From positions 145,356 through 209,355 of the forward strand of contig NZ_JACIJN010000007.1 of NCBI RefSeq assembly GCF_014199415.1: 64,000 nt of DNA. Direction: 5' to 3'. The DNA comes from Sphingomonas endophytica (lineage in GTDB: Bacteria; Pseudomonadota; Alphaproteobacteria; Sphingomonadales; Sphingomonadaceae). Shown piece after piece: positions 49,289 through 59,029 of this stretch (its first letter is position 1; the number at the start of each line of letters is the position of its first letter). The notes under the pieces are model-generated. The model did no database searches and had not been told where the DNA came from. It saw nothing but the letters and a program-made list of their open reading frames with translations. The translations under genes were made by a program, and so were the position numbers.

Positions 49289-50812
49289 ATGACCGCGACC
49301 GACCAACCCGAAGACATCGCCGCGCTTGCGAAAGGCGGCCGCACCAACGTCGCCGGCTTCGTCCTGCGGCTCGGCGCGCGCATCCCGTTCCTGTTCATCG
49401 CCGGCCATATGTACGGCGCCGCCTTGGTCGGCCGCTTCGCGATTGCCGTGGTGGTCGTGGAGTTCGCCGCGCTCATCGCGACGCTCGGGCTCAAGCGCGG
49501 ACTCGCGCAGGCGCTGTCGTCGACCGATCGCCCGCACAATCACGTCGTCTTCGACGCACTGGCGCTCGCGCTGATCGCCAGCCTGATCGCCAGCGTGTTG
49601 CTGTTCGCCTTTCCACAGGCGATGTACCCCAATTCACAGATCGGCGGGCTCGACCGCTTCTTCCCGCTCATCATCCTCGCGCCCGCGCTGTCCGACGTCA
49701 GCCTCGCCGCGCTCGCCTATCGCCACAACGTCAAGGCGAGCGTGACCGCGCGCGCGGTGATCGAGCCGTGGACGCTGTCGATCTTCGCGTTCCTGTTCTC
49801 GTTCTTCACGCACAAGGACGGGCTGGTGCTCGCCTATGTCGCGAGCATGGTCGCGGCGCTCACCGCGAGCATCGTCCCGCTGATCCGCAGCTATGGCGTG
49901 CCGCACGGCTGGTCGCCGCATGTCGGGCAATTATGGCAGATGACGCGCGCCAACACGCCACTCGCAGGGGCGGACGCGCTCGAATGGGGCAGCCGCAACG
50001 TCGACCGGCTGATCCTCGGCACGTTGTTCGCGCCGAGCGTGGTCGGCATCTATTATATGGCGCAACAGGTCGCGAGCCTGCCGCAGAAGCTCAAGACCAG
50101 CTTCGACCCGATTCTGGGGCCGGTGGTGACGCAGAGCCTCGCGCGCGGCGATCTGGCGGCGATCGCGCGGCAGGTGCGGCAGGTGGCGTTCTGGATCATC
50201 GCCGCGCAGCTCGCGCTGGCGATCACCGCCTCGATCCCGCGCGAGGGGGTGATGGCGACGATCGGGCCGCAGTTCGTCGGCGGCGCGGCACCGATGGTGT
50301 TCCTGTTGTTCGCCGAGGTGTTCGCCTCGACCGGCGCGGTATCCGAATCGGCGCTGGTCTATATGGCGCGGCACCGCAACCTGCTGATCTCGATGACGAT
50401 GCTCGCGCTGCAGATCGCTTTGTCGTTCGGGTTGATCCTGGCGCTGCGCGCGGCGGGCTATGGCGTCACGACACAGGCGGCGGGTGCGCCGATTGCGCTG
50501 ATGCTGGTGGTGCTGCTCACCTCGTTCATCAAGGCGGGGGTGCTGGGGCGGCTGCTGGGCGCGAGCGTCTCGCCGATGCGCTGGCCGCTCGTCTGGGCGG
50601 CGAGCGCGGGCGCGGCGGTTGGCGGAGCCTTCGCGCTGCTGCCGCCGGCGTGGCGCTGGGCGCAGGTGTCGATCGGCGTCGCCGCGACGCTGGCGGCGTA
50701 TCTGTTCGTGATCTGGCGCTACGCCTTCGGTCCCGAGGACCGCGCGCTCTTCAGCAAGATGCCGAGCGCGGAAGAGGCGACGCTGCCGAACGAAGGTGGG
50801 TTCATCCGCTGA
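49289..50812 (+). CDS. Polysaccharide / O-antigen flippase-like membrane protein (MOP superfamily)
   Basis: A 507-residue protein with 12-14 hydrophobic segments. It resembles Wzx/MATE-like MOP flippases (RTNVAGFVLRLGARIPFLFI, NTPLAGADALEWGSRNVDRLILG, SIIYYMAQQ-type VGIYYMAQQVA). It probably moves a lipid-linked saccharide across the inner membrane. No glycosyltransferases are adjacent, though the heparinase-family gene lies 2 kb downstream. The start at 49289 is preferred over 49190 because the upstream frame runs through the repeat. Confidence 0.82.
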   Translation: MTATDQPEDIAALAKGGRTNVAGFVLRLGARIPFLFIAGHMYGAALVGRFAIAVVVVEFAALIATLGLKRGLAQALSSTDRPHNHVVFDALALALIASLIASVLLFAFPQAMYPNSQIGGLDRFFPLIILAPALSDVSLAALAYRHNVKASVTARAVIEPWTLSIFAFLFSFFTHKDGLVLAYVASMVAALTASIVPLIRSYGVPHGWSPHVGQLWQMTRANTPLAGADALEWGSRNVDRLILGTLFAPSVVGIYYMAQQVASLPQKLKTSFDPILGPVVTQSLARGDLAAIARQVRQVAFWIIAAQLALAITASIPREGVMATIGPQFVGGAAPMVFLLFAEVFASTGAVSESALVYMARHRNLLISMTMLALQIALSFGLILALRAAGYGVTTQAAGAPIALMLVVLLTSFIKAGVLGRLLGASVSPMRWPLVWAASAGAAVGGAFALLPPAWRWAQVSIGVAATLAAYLFVIWRYAFGPEDRALFSKMPSAEEATLPNEGGFIR

Positions 50813-50826
50813 TCGCCGGATAGCAC

Positions 50827-50958
50827 CGTCGCCCCTGCGCAGGCAGGGGCCTATGTCTGTAGAGTTCTCGGCTAACCGTTCGCTCGGCCACGTCGGCTTA
50901 TGTGTCAGCGTTCTGGCACACCCGACAGACATGGGCCCCTGCCTGCGCAGGGGCGACG
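50827..50958. repeat. Family D long inverted repeat, copy 2
   Basis: CGTCGCCCCTGCGCAGGCAG and CCCCTGCCTGCGCAGGGGCG arms, 132 bp, with matching inner CTATGTCTG and CAGACATGGG. Convergent genes flank it. Confidence 0.92.
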
Positions 50959-50979
50959 GGCTTTCGTCAACCGCGCCGA

Positions 50980-52554
50980 TCAATGGCGGAAGTGGCGCAT
51001 CCCCGTGAACACCATCGCCAGCCCGGCTTCGTCGGCGGCGGCGATCACCTCGTCGTCGCGGATCGAGCCGCCCGGCTGGATCACCGCGGTCGCGCCCGCC
51101 TCGACCGCCGCCAGCAAGCCGTCGGCGAACGGGAAGAACGCATCCGATGCCACCGCCGAGCCGATTGTGCGCGTCTCGCCCCAGCCGGCCTTGTCGGCGG
51201 CATCCTTGGCCTTCCACGCCGCGATCCGCGCCGATTCCAGCCGATTCATCTGCCCCGCGCCGACGCCGGCGGTGCTGCCCCCCTTGGCATAGACGATCGC
51301 GTTCGACTTGACGTGCTTGGCAACCGTCCAGGCGAACAGGCAGTCGGCGAGTTCCTGCTCGGTCGGCTGGCGCTTGGTCACCACCTTCAGGTCGGCGGGC
51401 AGCACGCGCCCGGCGTCACGCGACTGGACCAGCCAGCCGCCCGCGATCGACTTGGCGAACAGCCCGTCGCGCGCCGGATCGGGCAGCGTGCCGGCCAGCA
51501 GCAAGCGCAGGTTCTTCTTCGCCGCGAACAGCGCCAGTGCTTCCTCGTCGGCGTCGGGGGCGACGACGACCTCGGTGAAGATGCCGGTGATCGCCTTGGC
51601 CGTGACCCCGTCGAGCGGGCGGTTGACCGCGATGATCCCGCCGAACGCGCTGACCGTGTCGCACGCGAACGCCGCCTCATACGCCTCGGCCAGCGTCGCG
51701 GCGGTCGCCACCCCGCACGGATTGGCGTGCTTGACGATCACGCAGGTCGGATCGGCGTCGCGAAATTCGGCGATCAGCTCCAGCGCGGCATCGGCGTCGT
51801 TGTAATTGTTGTAGCTCAGCGCCTTGCCCTGCACCTGCCGCGCCTGCCCGATCCCGGGCGTTGCGTCGCCGATCGCGGCATAGAAGGCGGCGTGCTGGTG
51901 CGGGTTCTCGCCGTAACGCAGTTCATCACCCGCGCGGCGCAGCGTCAGCGGCAGGACCGCCGGGAAGCGCTCGCCCTGATCGACATTGCCGAACCAGCGC
52001 GCGATCGCGCCGTCATAGGCGGCGGTGGTGGCGAACGCCTTGGCGGCGAGCCGCTTGCGATCCTCCAGCGTGGTCGAGCCCGCGGCAACCAGCGCGTAAT
52101 CGGCGGGATCGGTGACGATCGCGACATAGGCGTGGTTCTTGGCGGCCGACCGGACCATCGACGGCCCGCCGATGTCGATATTCTCGACCACCTCGTCGCG
52201 GTCTGCGCCCTTGGCGACGGTCGCCTCGAACGGATAGAGGTTGACGACCACGAGGTCGATCGCGCCGATCTGATGCTCTTCCATCGACGCGGCGTGCGCG
52301 GCGTCGTCGCGGACCGCAAGCAATCCTCCGTGGACCTTGGGGTGGAGCGTCTTGACCCGGCCGTCCATCATCTCGGGGAAGCCGGTCAGCTCGCTGATGT
52401 CGCGCACGGTCAGCCCGGCATCGCGCAGCGCCTTGGCGGTGCCGCCGGTCGAGACGAGTTCGACACCTTTGTCGCCAAGCGCTTTAGCGAGATCGACGAT
52501 CCCGGTCTTGTCGGAGACGGAAAGGAGCGCGCGGCGGATCGGGATGCTGGTCAT
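50980..52554 (-). CDS. purH: Bifunctional AICAR transformylase / IMP cyclohydrolase
   Basis: A 524-residue enzyme performing the last two steps of purine synthesis. The N-terminal IMP cyclohydrolase domain (about 1-195) includes [22 protein letters not shown] and [13 protein letters not shown]. The transformylase domain includes [18 protein letters not shown] and [12 protein letters not shown], with the conserved Lys and His. The start at 52554 is the family start; a longer frame runs into the repeat upstream. It is the last gene of the rsmB-rpe-heparinase-purH run. Confidence 0.96.
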   Translation of the reverse strand: MTSIPIRRALLSVSDKTGIVDLAKALGDKGVELVSTGGTAKALRDAGLTVRDISELTGFPEMMDGRVKTLHPKVHGGLLAVRDDAAHAASMEEHQIGAIDLVVVNLYPFEATVAKGADRDEVVENIDIGGPSMVRSAAKNHAYVAIVTDPADYALVAAGSTTLEDRKRLAAKAFATTAAYDGAIARWFGNVDQGERFPAVLPLTLRRAGDELRYGENPHQHAAFYAAIGDATPGIGQARQVQGKALSYNNYNDADAALELIAEFRDADPTCVIVKHANPCGVATAATLAEAYEAAFACDTVSAFGGIIAVNRPLDGVTAKAITGIFTEVVVAPDADEEALALFAAKKNLRLLLAGTLPDPARDGLFAKSIAGGWLVQSRDAGRVLPADLKVVTKRQPTEQELADCLFAWTVAKHVKSNAIVYAKGGSTAGVGAGQMNRLESARIAAWKAKDAADKAGWGETRTIGSAVASDAFFPFADGLLAAVEAGATAVIQPGGSIRDDEVIAAADEAGLAMVFTGMRHFRH

Positions 52555-52623
52555 GCGCGCGCGCTTACGCGCGGGAAGGGCAGGGCTCAAGCCTTTAGGG
52601 GGCAGCCGGCCGCCCTGTCCGTC

Positions 52624-52652
52624 CGTCACCCCGGCCCGCGCCCGGGGTGACG
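52624..52652. repeat. Minimal family E-like palindrome
   Basis: CGTCACCCCGGCCCGCGCCCGGGGTGACG: perfect 11-bp arms in 29 bp, between the heparinase and purH genes, with a trailing GATGACG. Confidence 0.8.
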
Positions 52653-52676
52653 GATGACGCCTGATGCGACGGCCGC

Positions 52677-54398
52677 CTACCGCGCGCGCTTCAACACCCA
52701 GTTGACGCTCACCCCGGTCGGCGGGGCGAGGCCGTGGATCACGATCTGCTGCGTCGTGAACAGCCGTCCCCAGCCGTCGACCCACACGCTGTCCTCGATC
52801 GTCAGCCGCTCGCCACGGCTGCGAAAGTGCCAGAAATTGCCAGCAGACGTGCGCAGCATCGCCGCCTGATTGTCCGCGGTCGCGACCGCCTCGACGCCGG
52901 CGGCAAGGTGGAAGCGCAGCAGGAACGGCGTCATCGCATCGGCACGGCGCGGGCGCGCGCCCGGTGCGGCGAGCAACGCGTCCTCGCCGCGCAGCTCGCG
53001 ACCGTCGCTGAGCAGCAGCAGGGTGCGCTGGTGGTGGAAGCCGTGGCGGCGGACATAGCCGTCGTGGCGCGCCTCGATCCGGCTGCCCAGCTCCGATTCC
53101 TGCCGCGTCAGCTCGACCTCGCGCACGCCCTTGCCGAGCGTACCGTCGGGCAGGATCGCGGTCGAATTGGTGTCGCCGATCGTCAGCGTCGAATGCGCTG
53201 CGGTGCTGCGCAGCCCGGTCATCATCGCCGCCGACATCCGCGCGCCGGTGACGCCCGCGCCGCCGCAATTGACGATCAGCCGCTCCGCGCCGTCGCTGAA
53301 CTCGAAGGCGAGCGTCGAGGCGCAGCCGCCCTCTGCAACGCGCGCCATCGGCGGCGGGGCGGCGTCGACGATCAGCACCGCCGCGCCATTGGCGAGCCGC
53401 TGATAGCCCCAGTCGCGCGACTGCCGCAGCGGGCGGCCGTGCGCGCCGCTGGCGAGCAGCACGTCGTTGACCGTATCGGCGTCGACCGGCAGCCCGCCCT
53501 GCCAGCTCGACAGGCCACCGTCGCCCATCGTCGTCCCCAGCAGCGCGGGCGTGGCGAGCGACAGCGCCTGCACCACCGGCTCGGGGAGCGGCACGCCGCG
53601 CGCCTCATAGGCGGCGCGCACCAGCCCGATCGTCGCGAGCACGTCGAGCAGTGCCGCCGGCGAGCGGCTGACCACCCCGCCGTCCGCGCTCAGCCCCGTG
53701 CCCAGCGCGCGCGCCAGCCCGGTCTCGCCGATCGCGAGCCGCGTCTCACCCGCGGGCAGCAACAGCCCGGCGATCACCACGCCCGCCCAGGCGGCGATGC
53801 GCTCGGCGCCCGGGGGCGCCTTGTCGGCGGTGCGATCAAGATGCCGCGCGGCGCGCGCGACGCCGTTGAGAACGCGCGAACGGAACACGAGATCGGACGA
53901 GGCGAGCAGCAGCGGCGCATGGAACGCCCACATCGCCAGCCGCCGCGCGGTGGTCGCCGGGCGCCATGCCGGGTCCGACACACGGTCGCCGTGCGCCGCC
54001 AGCCAGCCGCCCGCCAGCGCTTCCGCCAACGGCACCGCGCGCGTGCGATCCTCGAGCGCGGCGACATCGCGCAGCCAGGCGAAGGAATGCAGATATTCGA
54101 CGAACGCCGGCCCGGCGGCGGGCGCGGCGACGTCGATCGTCTCGATCGCGTGATGCTCGCCGCCCGCGAACATCCAGCCTTCGAGCATCGCTTCGCCAAG
54201 GTCGCTCTCGCCGGGGATCGGGTCGACGGGCGCCGCGACCAGCTTGACCGGATGCTGGCCGTCGAGCCGCCGGTCGTGGAGCGGGGTGCGCCATGTCAGC
54301 CGTTCGAACCACGCCGCCATGCGGTCGCCGAGCGATTCGCCCTGTCCGGCGGAGATGACGTGCTTTTCGGAGTCGATGCCGGTGCGGTCGTCGGTCAT
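52677..54398 (-). CDS. Heparinase II/III family polysaccharide lyase-like protein
   Basis: A 573-residue protein without an evident signal peptide. The N-terminal half is an alpha-helical toroid ([35 protein letters not shown]) and the C-terminal half a beta-sandwich ([40 protein letters not shown]), as in PL12/PL21-like families. Its start overlaps the rpe stop (54395-54398, ATGA), so it is translationally tied to a pentose-phosphate gene, an odd partner found across sphingomonads. Substrate is unknown, perhaps a uronic-acid polymer of the cell surface. Confidence 0.85.
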   Translation of the reverse strand: MTDDRTGIDSEKHVISAGQGESLGDRMAAWFERLTWRTPLHDRRLDGQHPVKLVAAPVDPIPGESDLGEAMLEGWMFAGGEHHAIETIDVAAPAAGPAFVEYLHSFAWLRDVAALEDRTRAVPLAEALAGGWLAAHGDRVSDPAWRPATTARRLAMWAFHAPLLLASSDLVFRSRVLNGVARAARHLDRTADKAPPGAERIAAWAGVVIAGLLLPAGETRLAIGETGLARALGTGLSADGGVVSRSPAALLDVLATIGLVRAAYEARGVPLPEPVVQALSLATPALLGTTMGDGGLSSWQGGLPVDADTVNDVLLASGAHGRPLRQSRDWGYQRLANGAAVLIVDAAPPPMARVAEGGCASTLAFEFSDGAERLIVNCGGAGVTGARMSAAMMTGLRSTAAHSTLTIGDTNSTAILPDGTLGKGVREVELTRQESELGSRIEARHDGYVRRHGFHHQRTLLLLSDGRELRGEDALLAAPGARPRRADAMTPFLLRFHLAAGVEAVATADNQAAMLRTSAGNFWHFRSRGERLTIEDSVWVDGWGRLFTTQQIVIHGLAPPTGVSVNWVLKRAR

Positions 54399-55057
54399 CC
54401 GCCGCGCAGCGCCCGGATGTTCTCGGCATAATGCTCCGGCCCGCCGCGGAAGGTGGCGGTGCCCGCGACCAGCGCGTCGGCGCCGGCCTCGATCGCGCGC
54501 CGGGCGGTCTCGGTGTCGACGCCGCCGTCGACCTCCAGATCGATGTCGCGCCCCGATTGTTCGATCATCTTGCGGATCGCGGCGATCTTCCTGAGCTGGC
54601 TGTCGATGAAATGCTGCCCGCCGAAGCCGGGGTTGACGCTCATCACCAGCACCAGGTCGACCATGTCGATCAGATAGTCGAGCATCTTGGCCGGGGTGCC
54701 GGGATTGAGCACCACGCCGGCGCGCTTGCCCAGCCCCTTGATGTGCTGGACGGTGCGGTGGATGTGCGGCCCAGCCTCGGGATGGACGGTGATCGTGTCC
54801 GCGCCCGCCTCGGCGAAGGCGTCGAGGTATACGTCGACCGGGGAGATCATCAGATGGACGTCGAACGGCTTGGCCGTGTGCGGGCGCAGCGCCTTCACCA
54901 CCGCCGGGCCGATCGTGATGTTGGGGACGAAATGCCCGTCCATCACGTCGATATGGATCCAGTCGGCGCCCGCGGCATCGATCGCGCGCACCTCCTCTCC
55001 CAGTCTGGCGAAATCGGCGGACAGGATCGAAGGGGCGATGCGGACGGGCTTTCTCAT
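54395..55057 (-). CDS. rpe: Ribulose-phosphate 3-epimerase
   Basis: A 220-residue TIM-barrel enzyme interconverting ribulose-5-phosphate and xylulose-5-phosphate. Signatures: [32 protein letters not shown] (metal-binding His/Asp), [11 protein letters not shown] and [11 protein letters not shown]. It starts 28 bp after rsmB and overlaps the heparinase gene by 4 bp. Confidence 0.96.
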   Translation of the reverse strand: MRKPVRIAPSILSADFARLGEEVRAIDAAGADWIHIDVMDGHFVPNITIGPAVVKALRPHTAKPFDVHLMISPVDVYLDAFAEAGADTITVHPEAGPHIHRTVQHIKGLGKRAGVVLNPGTPAKMLDYLIDMVDLVLVMSVNPGFGGQHFIDSQLRKIAAIRKMIEQSGRDIDLEVDGGVDTETARRAIEAGADALVAGTATFRGGPEHYAENIRALRGG

Positions 55058-55085
55058 GATCCCGCCCCGTTAGCGGACGCGGGCG

Positions 55086-56408
55086 TCAGGCGGAAGCGCG
55101 CTCAACCCGCGCGACGAAGAACCCGTCGCATCCACCGACCGTTTCGAGCATCCCCGGCAGCGTGCGAACCCAGCCTTCGGGCTCGGCGGCGATGCCGGCG
55201 GGCAGTTCGCCGTCGACGGGCGCGCGGATCGAAAAGTCGGGATGATCGCGCAGGAAACGCTCGATCTGCGCCTCCCCCTCCTCGGGTTCGAGCGAGCAGG
55301 TGGCGTAGACGAGCGTGCCGCCCGGCGCGATCCACGTCGCCGCGCGCTCGAGGATCCGCGCCTGCAACAGCGCCATCTCGGCGACGATCCCGCCGTGCGC
55401 GCGGTGGAGCACGTCGGGGTGGCGGCGGAAGATGCCGGTCGCGCTGCACGGCGCATCGACCAGCACCGCCTGCGCGGGCGCGTCGGGCGACCATTTCAGC
55501 ACGTCGGCGATCGCGATCTCGAACGACAGCCCGGTGCGCTCGCTGTTCTCCCGAAGTCGCACGGCGCGACTTTCGGACATCTCGACCGCGGTCACCTGCC
55601 AGCCGGCGGCGGCGAGCTGGAGCGTCTTGCCGCCCGGTGCCGCGCACAGGTCGAGCGCGGTACCGGTGCCGCGCCCGATCAGCCGCGCCGGGATGGAGGC
55701 GGCGAGGTCCTGCACCCACCATTCGCCTGCGTCGTAACCGGGAAGCGCGGCCACATCGCTGCCCGCCGGAACGCGCGCGTGCGCGGAGGCGAGCGAGGTG
55801 GCGTCGGGCAGCACCTTTGCGGCATCGGCGTAGCTGAGATCGATCGGCGGCGGCGCGGCGATCGCACGCGCGGCGGCGGCGGCGACGTCATTCCCCCAAT
55901 TGCTCCGCCAGCGCTCCGCAACCGCGGCGGGCAACGTCGGCACCTCGGGCAGCTTCGCCTCGCCGCGCATCAGCGTGCCGAACACGCCATGCACCAGCTT
56001 GCGCGGGCCGCCGTCGACCAGCGGCAGCACGGTGGCGATCGCGGCGTGCGGCGGGGTGCCGAGCCCGAGCGCCTGCGCGAGCGCGATCCGCAGCGCGCTG
56101 CGCGCCTTGGCATCGTCGGGCAGGCGCTGGCGCGTCGCCGAGTCGATCAGCGCATCGAGATCCGGGAGCCAGCGCAGCGTCTCGGCGGCGATCGCGTGCG
56201 CCAATCCGCGGTCGGGTCCCCCCGCCAGCGCGCGCGTCGCATGGGCGAGCGCCGATTCGAGCGGTTCGCCGCGCCGCAGCACCGCATCGAGCAGCCGCAA
56301 CGCCGCGCGCCGCGGCGCGGTGCCGAGCGGTTCGGGGCCGCCGGGGGTGCGATCGGGACGGGCGGAACGCGGGCGGGCGGGGGAACGGGGCGGGCGGGCG
56401 TCAGCCAC
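55086..56408 (-). CDS. rsmB: 16S rRNA m5C methyltransferase, RsmB family
   Basis: A 440-residue protein. A NusB-like RNA-binding domain (about 30-160) precedes a Rossmann methyltransferase domain, with DLCAAPGGKTLQ as the SAM motif, VDAPCSATG (catalytic-release Cys) and YATCSLEPEEGE (nucleophile Cys). It methylates C967 of 16S rRNA in E. coli. The first ~30 residues are basic and Pro-rich. It heads the rpe-heparinase-purH run. Confidence 0.92.
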   Translation of the reverse strand: MADARPPRSPARPRSARPDRTPGGPEPLGTAPRRAALRLLDAVLRRGEPLESALAHATRALAGGPDRGLAHAIAAETLRWLPDLDALIDSATRQRLPDDAKARSALRIALAQALGLGTPPHAAIATVLPLVDGGPRKLVHGVFGTLMRGEAKLPEVPTLPAAVAERWRSNWGNDVAAAAARAIAAPPPIDLSYADAAKVLPDATSLASAHARVPAGSDVAALPGYDAGEWWVQDLAASIPARLIGRGTGTALDLCAAPGGKTLQLAAAGWQVTAVEMSESRAVRLRENSERTGLSFEIAIADVLKWSPDAPAQAVLVDAPCSATGIFRRHPDVLHRAHGGIVAEMALLQARILERAATWIAPGGTLVYATCSLEPEEGEAQIERFLRDHPDFSIRAPVDGELPAGIAAEPEGWVRTLPGMLETVGGCDGFFVARVERASA

Positions 56409-56501
56409 GGGCGGTCTGCCGCAAGAGGCTCGGCTTGAAGGCGATCATGACGCTGCATATGTGCCGAGGCGCACGCCGGATCAATCGGAAGGACCGAAGC
56501 G

Positions 56502-56663
56502 ATGGCCAAGCGCCCCGATCATGTGAAGCCGCCCGCCTATCTCAGCCCCAACACGCCGGTTCCCGCGCCCGGGCCGTTGGAGCGTCCTCGGGAGGACCCG
56601 CTCGGTCGCGATCCGGTGCGGTTCGGCGATTGGGAGTTGAAGGGCATCGCCGTCGATTTTTGA
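56502..56663 (+). CDS. DUF1674 (succinate dehydrogenase assembly factor 4-like) protein, 53 residues
   Basis: From ATG 56502 (GAAGCG ahead) to TGA 56663. The N-terminal half is disordered and Pro-rich (MAKRPDHVKPPAYLSP), and the C-terminal half is the conserved motif DPVRFGDWELKGIAVDF. In eukaryotes the homologue SDHAF4 protects the flavinylated succinate dehydrogenase subunit. The gene lies between the divergent rsmB and the convergent crtZ, with no sdh genes nearby. Confidence 0.8.
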   Translation: MAKRPDHVKPPAYLSPNTPVPAPGPLERPREDPLGRDPVRFGDWELKGIAVDF

Positions 56664-56687
56664 TGCTGGCGACCAAAACGCCACACA

Positions 56688-56765
56688 GTCGCCCCGGACT
56701 TGGGGGCCCGCTTTTTACCGACCGTGCAAGAAGAAGCGGGATCCCGGATCAAGTCCGGGATGACG
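56688..56765. repeat. Family C intergenic repeat, copy 5, overlapping the crtZ 3' end
   Basis: AGTCGCCCCGGACTTGGGGG and GGATCAAGTCCGGGATGACG arms; the left arm has lost ATCC. The right arm contains the stop codon of the hydroxylase gene. Confidence 0.9.
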
Positions 56766-57285
56766 TACCCTGAACCCGCTCACGCTCCACACCCGCCGCC
56801 GCCCGCACCCCGGCACGCCCGCGGCGCTTCAGCTCCGCCTTCAGATCTTCCGGCTTCGGGGCGATCAGGAAGCCGAAGCTGACGTTCCCTTCCTTCGTCT
56901 CCACCACATGGTGCAGCCGATGCGCCTGGATGATCCGCTTCATATAGGCGGACTTCGGAAGATATCGCGTCGGGAGCCTTTTGTGGACGATCACGTCGTG
57001 GAACCCGAAATAGATCGCGCCATACGCAGCGATCCCCGCGCCGATCCACGTGAACCCCGGCCACCAGCCGAGCTGCACCCCGCCGAGGATCATCACGAAC
57101 GACGGCACCGCGAAGATCGCGGCGTACAGATCGTTCAGCTCCCAATTGCCGTGCCGCGCGCGATGGTGGCTTTCGTGGAGGAACCAGCCCCAGCCGTGCA
57201 TCACCCAGCGGTGCATGACATAGGCGAACCCCTCCATCAGCGCGACGGTGGCGAGGAACAGCAACAGGGCGGGCCAGAACGACAT
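56749..57285 (-). CDS. crtZ: Beta-carotene hydroxylase-type membrane di-iron enzyme (CrtZ)
   Basis: 178 residues from ATG 57285 (MSFWPALLLF). The four histidine clusters of CrtZ are present: YVMHRWVMHG, FLHESHHRARHG, GFHDVIVHKR and AHRLHHVVE; about three to four hydrophobic segments anchor it. It adds 3-hydroxyl groups to beta-ionone rings, giving zeaxanthin-type pigments (nostoxanthin-related in sphingomonads). The last five codons and the stop (TSSRT) come from a family C repeat arm, so the C-terminus is repeat-derived. Other carotenoid genes are not adjacent. Confidence 0.9.
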   Translation of the reverse strand: MSFWPALLLFLATVALMEGFAYVMHRWVMHGWGWFLHESHHRARHGNWELNDLYAAIFAVPSFVMILGGVQLGWWPGFTWIGAGIAAYGAIYFGFHDVIVHKRLPTRYLPKSAYMKRIIQAHRLHHVVETKEGNVSFGFLIAPKPEDLKAELKRRGRAGVRAAAGVERERVQGTSSRT

Positions 57286-57336
57286 CGCGCGTGCATATAG
57301 CCATCGCGCGCGCGTCTCGCTACGTCGGCGCGCATT

Positions 57337-58911
57337 ATGACCGACGAACTCCGAACCGCCGCTCTCGACTCCAAGGCCTGGCCGTATGAGGAGGCGCGCA
57401 AGCTCCTCAAGCGTTACCCGGACGGGAAACCGGACGGTCAGCCGGTGCTGTTCGAGACCGGCTATGGCCCGTCGGGTCTGCCGCACATCGGCACCTTCAA
57501 CGAAGTGCTGCGCACCACGATGGTCCGCAACGCCTTCCACGCGCTCAGCGATACCCCGACGCGGCTGATCGCGTTCAGCGACGACATGGACGGGCTGCGC
57601 AAGGTGCCCGACAACGTCCCCAACGGCGACATGCTGCGCGAGCATCTCGGCAAGCCGCTGACCCGCATCCCCGATCCGTTCGGCAAGTTCGACAGCTTCG
57701 CCGCGCACAACAATGCGACGCTGCGCGACTTCCTCGACCGCTACGGCTTCGACTACGAATTCGCGTCCTCGACCGATTATTACACCTCAGGCCGCTTCGA
57801 CGACGCGATCAGGGGTGTGCTGCGCCACTGGCAGGGCGTCATGGACGTGATGCTGCCGACGCTGCGCGCCGAGCGCCGCGCGACCTATTCGCCGGTGCTG
57901 CCGGTCAGCCCGAAGAGCGGCATCGTGCTGCAGGTGCCGGTCGAGGTGATCGACGCCGAGCGCGGGCTGATCGCGTTCGAGGATGAGGGCGAACGCATCG
58001 AGCAATCCGCGCTCGGCGGGCTGTCGAAGCTGCAATGGAAGGTCGACTGGGCGATGCGCTGGGTCGCGCTCGGCGTCGACTACGAGATGGCCGGCAAGGA
58101 CTTGATCGACTCGGTCGTGCAATCCTCCAAGATCGCGCGCGTGCTCGGCGGTCGTCCGCCGGAGGGCTTCAACTACGAGATGTTCCTCGACGACAAGGGC
58201 GAGAAGATCTCCAAGTCGAAGGGCAACGGCCTGTCGATCGAGCAGTGGCTGACCTACGGCCCCGAGGAGAGCCTCGCTTTCTACATCTATCGCGAGCCCA
58301 AGAAGGCCAAGCAGCTCCACATGGGCGTGATCCCGCGCGCGGTTGACGATTACTGGCAGTTCCGCGGCAATTACGCCGGGCAGGCAACCAAGGAGCGGCT
58401 CGGCAACCCCGTCCACCATGTCCATGACGGCAAGCTGCCCGACGACACATTGCCGGTGACGTTCGGGTTGCTGCTCAACCTCGTCGGGGTGATGGGCGAG
58501 GGGGCGACGCGCGAGCAGGTCTGGGCCTATCTCGCCAATTACGTCGCCGATGCGACGCCCGCGGCCTATCCCGAACTGGACCGGCTGATCGGCCATGCTT
58601 TGGCCTATCACCGCGACCATGTCGCCCCGACCCTCCAGCGCCGTGCGCCCGAGGGTGTCGAGGTCGCGGCGCTGGAGCGGCTCGATGCCGAACTGGCAGC
58701 ATTGCCCGAGGAGGCGAGCGCCGAGGACGTGCAGAACATCGTCTACGAGATCGGAAAGACCGGCGGCTTCACCGAGCTGCGCGACTGGTTCAAGGCGCTC
58801 TACGAGACGCTGCTCGGCTCCAGCCAGGGACCGCGGATGGGCAGCTTCATCCGCCTGTACGGCATCGCGAACACGCGGACGCTGATCGCCGAGGCGCTGG
58901 GGAAGAAGTAA
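57337..58911 (+). CDS. lysK: Lysyl-tRNA synthetase, class I
   Basis: A 524-residue class I LysRS, the archaeal-type enzyme also found in alphaproteobacteria. Motif HIGH is PHIGTFN (about 50), and the KMSKS motif is KISKSKGNG (about 290-294). The N-terminal Rossmann fold and C-terminal anticodon-binding alpha cage are both full length. It charges tRNA-Lys and is unrelated to the class II LysS. It starts at ATG 57337 and diverges from crtZ. Confidence 0.95.
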   Translation: MTDELRTAALDSKAWPYEEARKLLKRYPDGKPDGQPVLFETGYGPSGLPHIGTFNEVLRTTMVRNAFHALSDTPTRLIAFSDDMDGLRKVPDNVPNGDMLREHLGKPLTRIPDPFGKFDSFAAHNNATLRDFLDRYGFDYEFASSTDYYTSGRFDDAIRGVLRHWQGVMDVMLPTLRAERRATYSPVLPVSPKSGIVLQVPVEVIDAERGLIAFEDEGERIEQSALGGLSKLQWKVDWAMRWVALGVDYEMAGKDLIDSVVQSSKIARVLGGRPPEGFNYEMFLDDKGEKISKSKGNGLSIEQWLTYGPEESLAFYIYREPKKAKQLHMGVIPRAVDDYWQFRGNYAGQATKERLGNPVHHVHDGKLPDDTLPVTFGLLLNLVGVMGEGATREQVWAYLANYVADATPAAYPELDRLIGHALAYHRDHVAPTLQRRAPEGVEVAALERLDAELAALPEEASAEDVQNIVYEIGKTGGFTELRDWFKALYETLLGSSQGPRMGSFIRLYGIANTRTLIAEALGKK

Positions 58912-58924
58912 CGTCGCTCAATTC

Positions 58925-59001
58925 CGTCATTGCGAGCGTAGCGAAGCAATCCAGGGCGTCCTGGTCCGACGCTGGATTGCTTCGCTACGCTCGCAATGAC
59001 G
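58925..59001. repeat. Family B palindromic intergenic repeat, copy 4 (best conserved)
   Basis: Outer arms CGTCATTGCGAGCGTAGCGA and TCGCTACGCTCGCAATGACG are exact reverse complements. It separates the convergent lysK and Mic60-like genes. Confidence 0.94.
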
Positions 59002-59029
59002 GGACGAGCGAACCCCGGGCGGCGACGCG

